Assembly: GCA_002293275.1 (NCBI GenBank)
Contig: DBCX01000026.1
Location: 1-12,408 of the forward strand
DNA: 12,408 nucleotides
DNA from: Cyanobacteria bacterium UBA947
Lineage (GTDB): Bacteria; Cyanobacteriota; Vampirovibrionia; Gastranaerophilales; Gastranaerophilaceae
Direction of reading: 5' to 3'
This document shows positions 11,678-12,408 of the stretch, one piece after another; the stretch's first letter is position 1; each line of letters begins with the position of its first letter. Made by a program: the position numbers and the translations under genes. Below the pieces are notes generated by a model that saw only the letters and a program-made list of their open reading frames with translations, searched no databases and was not told the DNA's origin.

Positions 11678-12359
11678 ACTGTCGTGGGAAACAGGCGAAA
11701 ACCCGATTGTGTACGTGCGTTCGTGCGCAAAACCGTTGCAGGCGAGCTTGATTGAGGACTACGGGTTGGATTTTTCTGATGAAGAAATTGCGCTGTGCTG
11801 TGCGTCGCACATGGGTGAAAAGGTGCATAGGGAGCTTGCGGCGCGGTTTTTGGCGCGGCTGGGGTTGGATAAATCACTGCTGCTTGTGCCGTTTGAACAC
11901 AATTGTGTGGGCAAACACATTATGATGCTTGAATTATGCCGGGTGAACGGGTGGGAATTGGGCGGTTACGGGGAGTTTGAGCATCCGGTGCAGATTGCGG
12001 TTAAAAACAAGGTGTGCAGGTTGTGCGGGTGCGCGGATTTGCCGGTGGTAAAGGACGGGTGCGGGGTACCGACATTTGAGATGACGCTGCAGGATTTGAT
12101 GAGAGGGTTTTTGAATGTGCCGGGCAGGATTTTGGATGCGATGCGGGAGTTTCCGTATATTATCGGCGGCGCGGGCAAACTTGATACAAAAATTATGTCA
12201 TTGCCTGCGGGTTTGGTTGCAAAAAACGGTGCGGGCGGGTTGTGTGTGGTGGCAAACCCGTCGGTAGGGCGCGCGTTTGCGGTGAAAATTGCCGATGAAA
12301 ACCCGCATACTCGCGAGGTTGTTGCGATGGAGATGATAAAAGATTTGGGCTGGTTGTAA
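11661..12359 (+). CDS. Compact L-asparaginase II family protein
   Basis: The 232-residue protein belongs to the bacterial asparaginase II family (as in Rhizobium etli ReAV), which hydrolyses asparagine to aspartate and ammonia. Key residues are kept: Ser21 and Lys24 in VRSCAKPLQA, Ser49 in CCASHMGE, Cys82 and Lys85 in HNCVGKH, and Asp132 and Cys134 in KDGCGVPTF. Family members are usually well above 300 residues. Here the N-terminus jumps from VEL to ENPIVYVRS, the segment before HNC is about 18 residues short, the stretch after TLQDLMRGF is short, and the C-terminus stops early at DLGWL. These look like in-frame losses rather than frameshifts. The ATG overlaps the nfo end by 17 bp. No signal peptide. 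Activity is uncertain. Confidence 0.85.
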   Translation: MNSLVELSWETGENPIVYVRSCAKPLQASLIEDYGLDFSDEEIALCCASHMGEKVHRELAARFLARLGLDKSLLLVPFEHNCVGKHIMMLELCRVNGWELGGYGEFEHPVQIAVKNKVCRLCGCADLPVVKDGCGVPTFEMTLQDLMRGFLNVPGRILDAMREFPYIIGGAGKLDTKIMSLPAGLVAKNGAGGLCVVANPSVGRAFAVKIADENPHTREVVAMEMIKDLGWL

Positions 12360-12391
12360 CAAATTGTAAACACATGAATACATGTTGAAAT
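12354..12391 (+). promoter_or_regulatory. Shared TTGTAA/TGTAA element at right edge (site B)
   Basis: TTGTAACAAATTGTAAACAC, then ATACATGTTGAAAT, beginning inside the asparaginase stop codon. It matches site A (7561-7598) at 29 of 38 positions without gaps and shares 17 consecutive bases with site C. TTGTAA and AATACA are 17 bp apart. It probably serves a gene just beyond the window on the plus strand. Confidence 0.5.
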
Positions 12392-12408
12392 AGCGGCTTT
12401 TCCCATGT

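Noticed and set aside
11238..11828. Long minus-strand frame opposite nfo and the asparaginase gene
   Set aside because: Low-complexity Pro/Arg/Ser translation, a shadow of GC-biased codons in two well-supported genes.
1..12408. CRISPR array, insertion sequence or prophage genes
   Set aside because: No regularly spaced repeats, transposase motifs, terminal inverted repeats or phage structural genes were seen. The tRNA at the left edge shows no attachment-site duplication within the window.

Overview
The window is a compact, moderately AT-rich stretch of bacterial chromosome. Its most likely source is a gut-type, non-photosynthetic relative of cyanobacteria (Vampirovibrionia/Melainabacteria, order Gastranaerophilales). 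That guess rests mainly on the 424-residue protein beginning MGMAASQARFLGLTARK, whose N-terminus I recall from uncultured gut lineages of this sort, and on the mix of neighbours. It is an inference from memory, not a database result.

Layout, left to right. A tRNA-Leu(CAA) is cut by the left edge (minus). Next to it is a 54-codon small ORF (minus). A secreted protein with a carboxypeptidase-regulatory-like domain (plus) then converges, across a terminator, on the 424-residue MGMAASQAR protein (minus). A minus-strand block follows, in transcription order: periplasmic TPR protein, 73-residue unknown and EngB GTPase, joined by two ATGA overlaps, then an 82-residue Cys-rich protein. Upstream of that block are glmU, a perfect GNRA-capped terminator and a 131-residue helical protein, all minus. 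A 375-bp spacer holds a possible plus-strand small RNA. Then come an HExxH metallopeptidase (plus), a pair of tiny divergent HTH regulators, and manC (minus). Finally crcB, nfo and a compact L-asparaginase II gene form an overlapping plus-strand operon.

How it fits together. GlmU supplies UDP-GlcNAc and ManC supplies GDP-mannose for envelope polysaccharides. EngB serves large-subunit ribosome assembly, CrcB exports fluoride, and endonuclease IV repairs abasic sites. The rest is lineage-specific material of unknown function, probably much of it at the cell surface.

The most striking signals are regulatory. (1) Four genes (glmU, manC, crcB, the metallopeptidase) carry TGn-TAYAAT exactly six bases before ATG, and a fifth (412) has TAAAAT at that spacing; this predicts leaderless mRNAs whose first base is the A of ATG. 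(2) manC and crcB share a 14-bp intergenic region in which each start codon overlaps the other gene's extended -10. (3) A TTGTAA/TGTAA element lies upstream of the 424- and 131-residue proteins and recurs at the right edge of the window. (4) The TPR gene seems to carry an in-frame palindromic insertion just ahead of its signal peptide.
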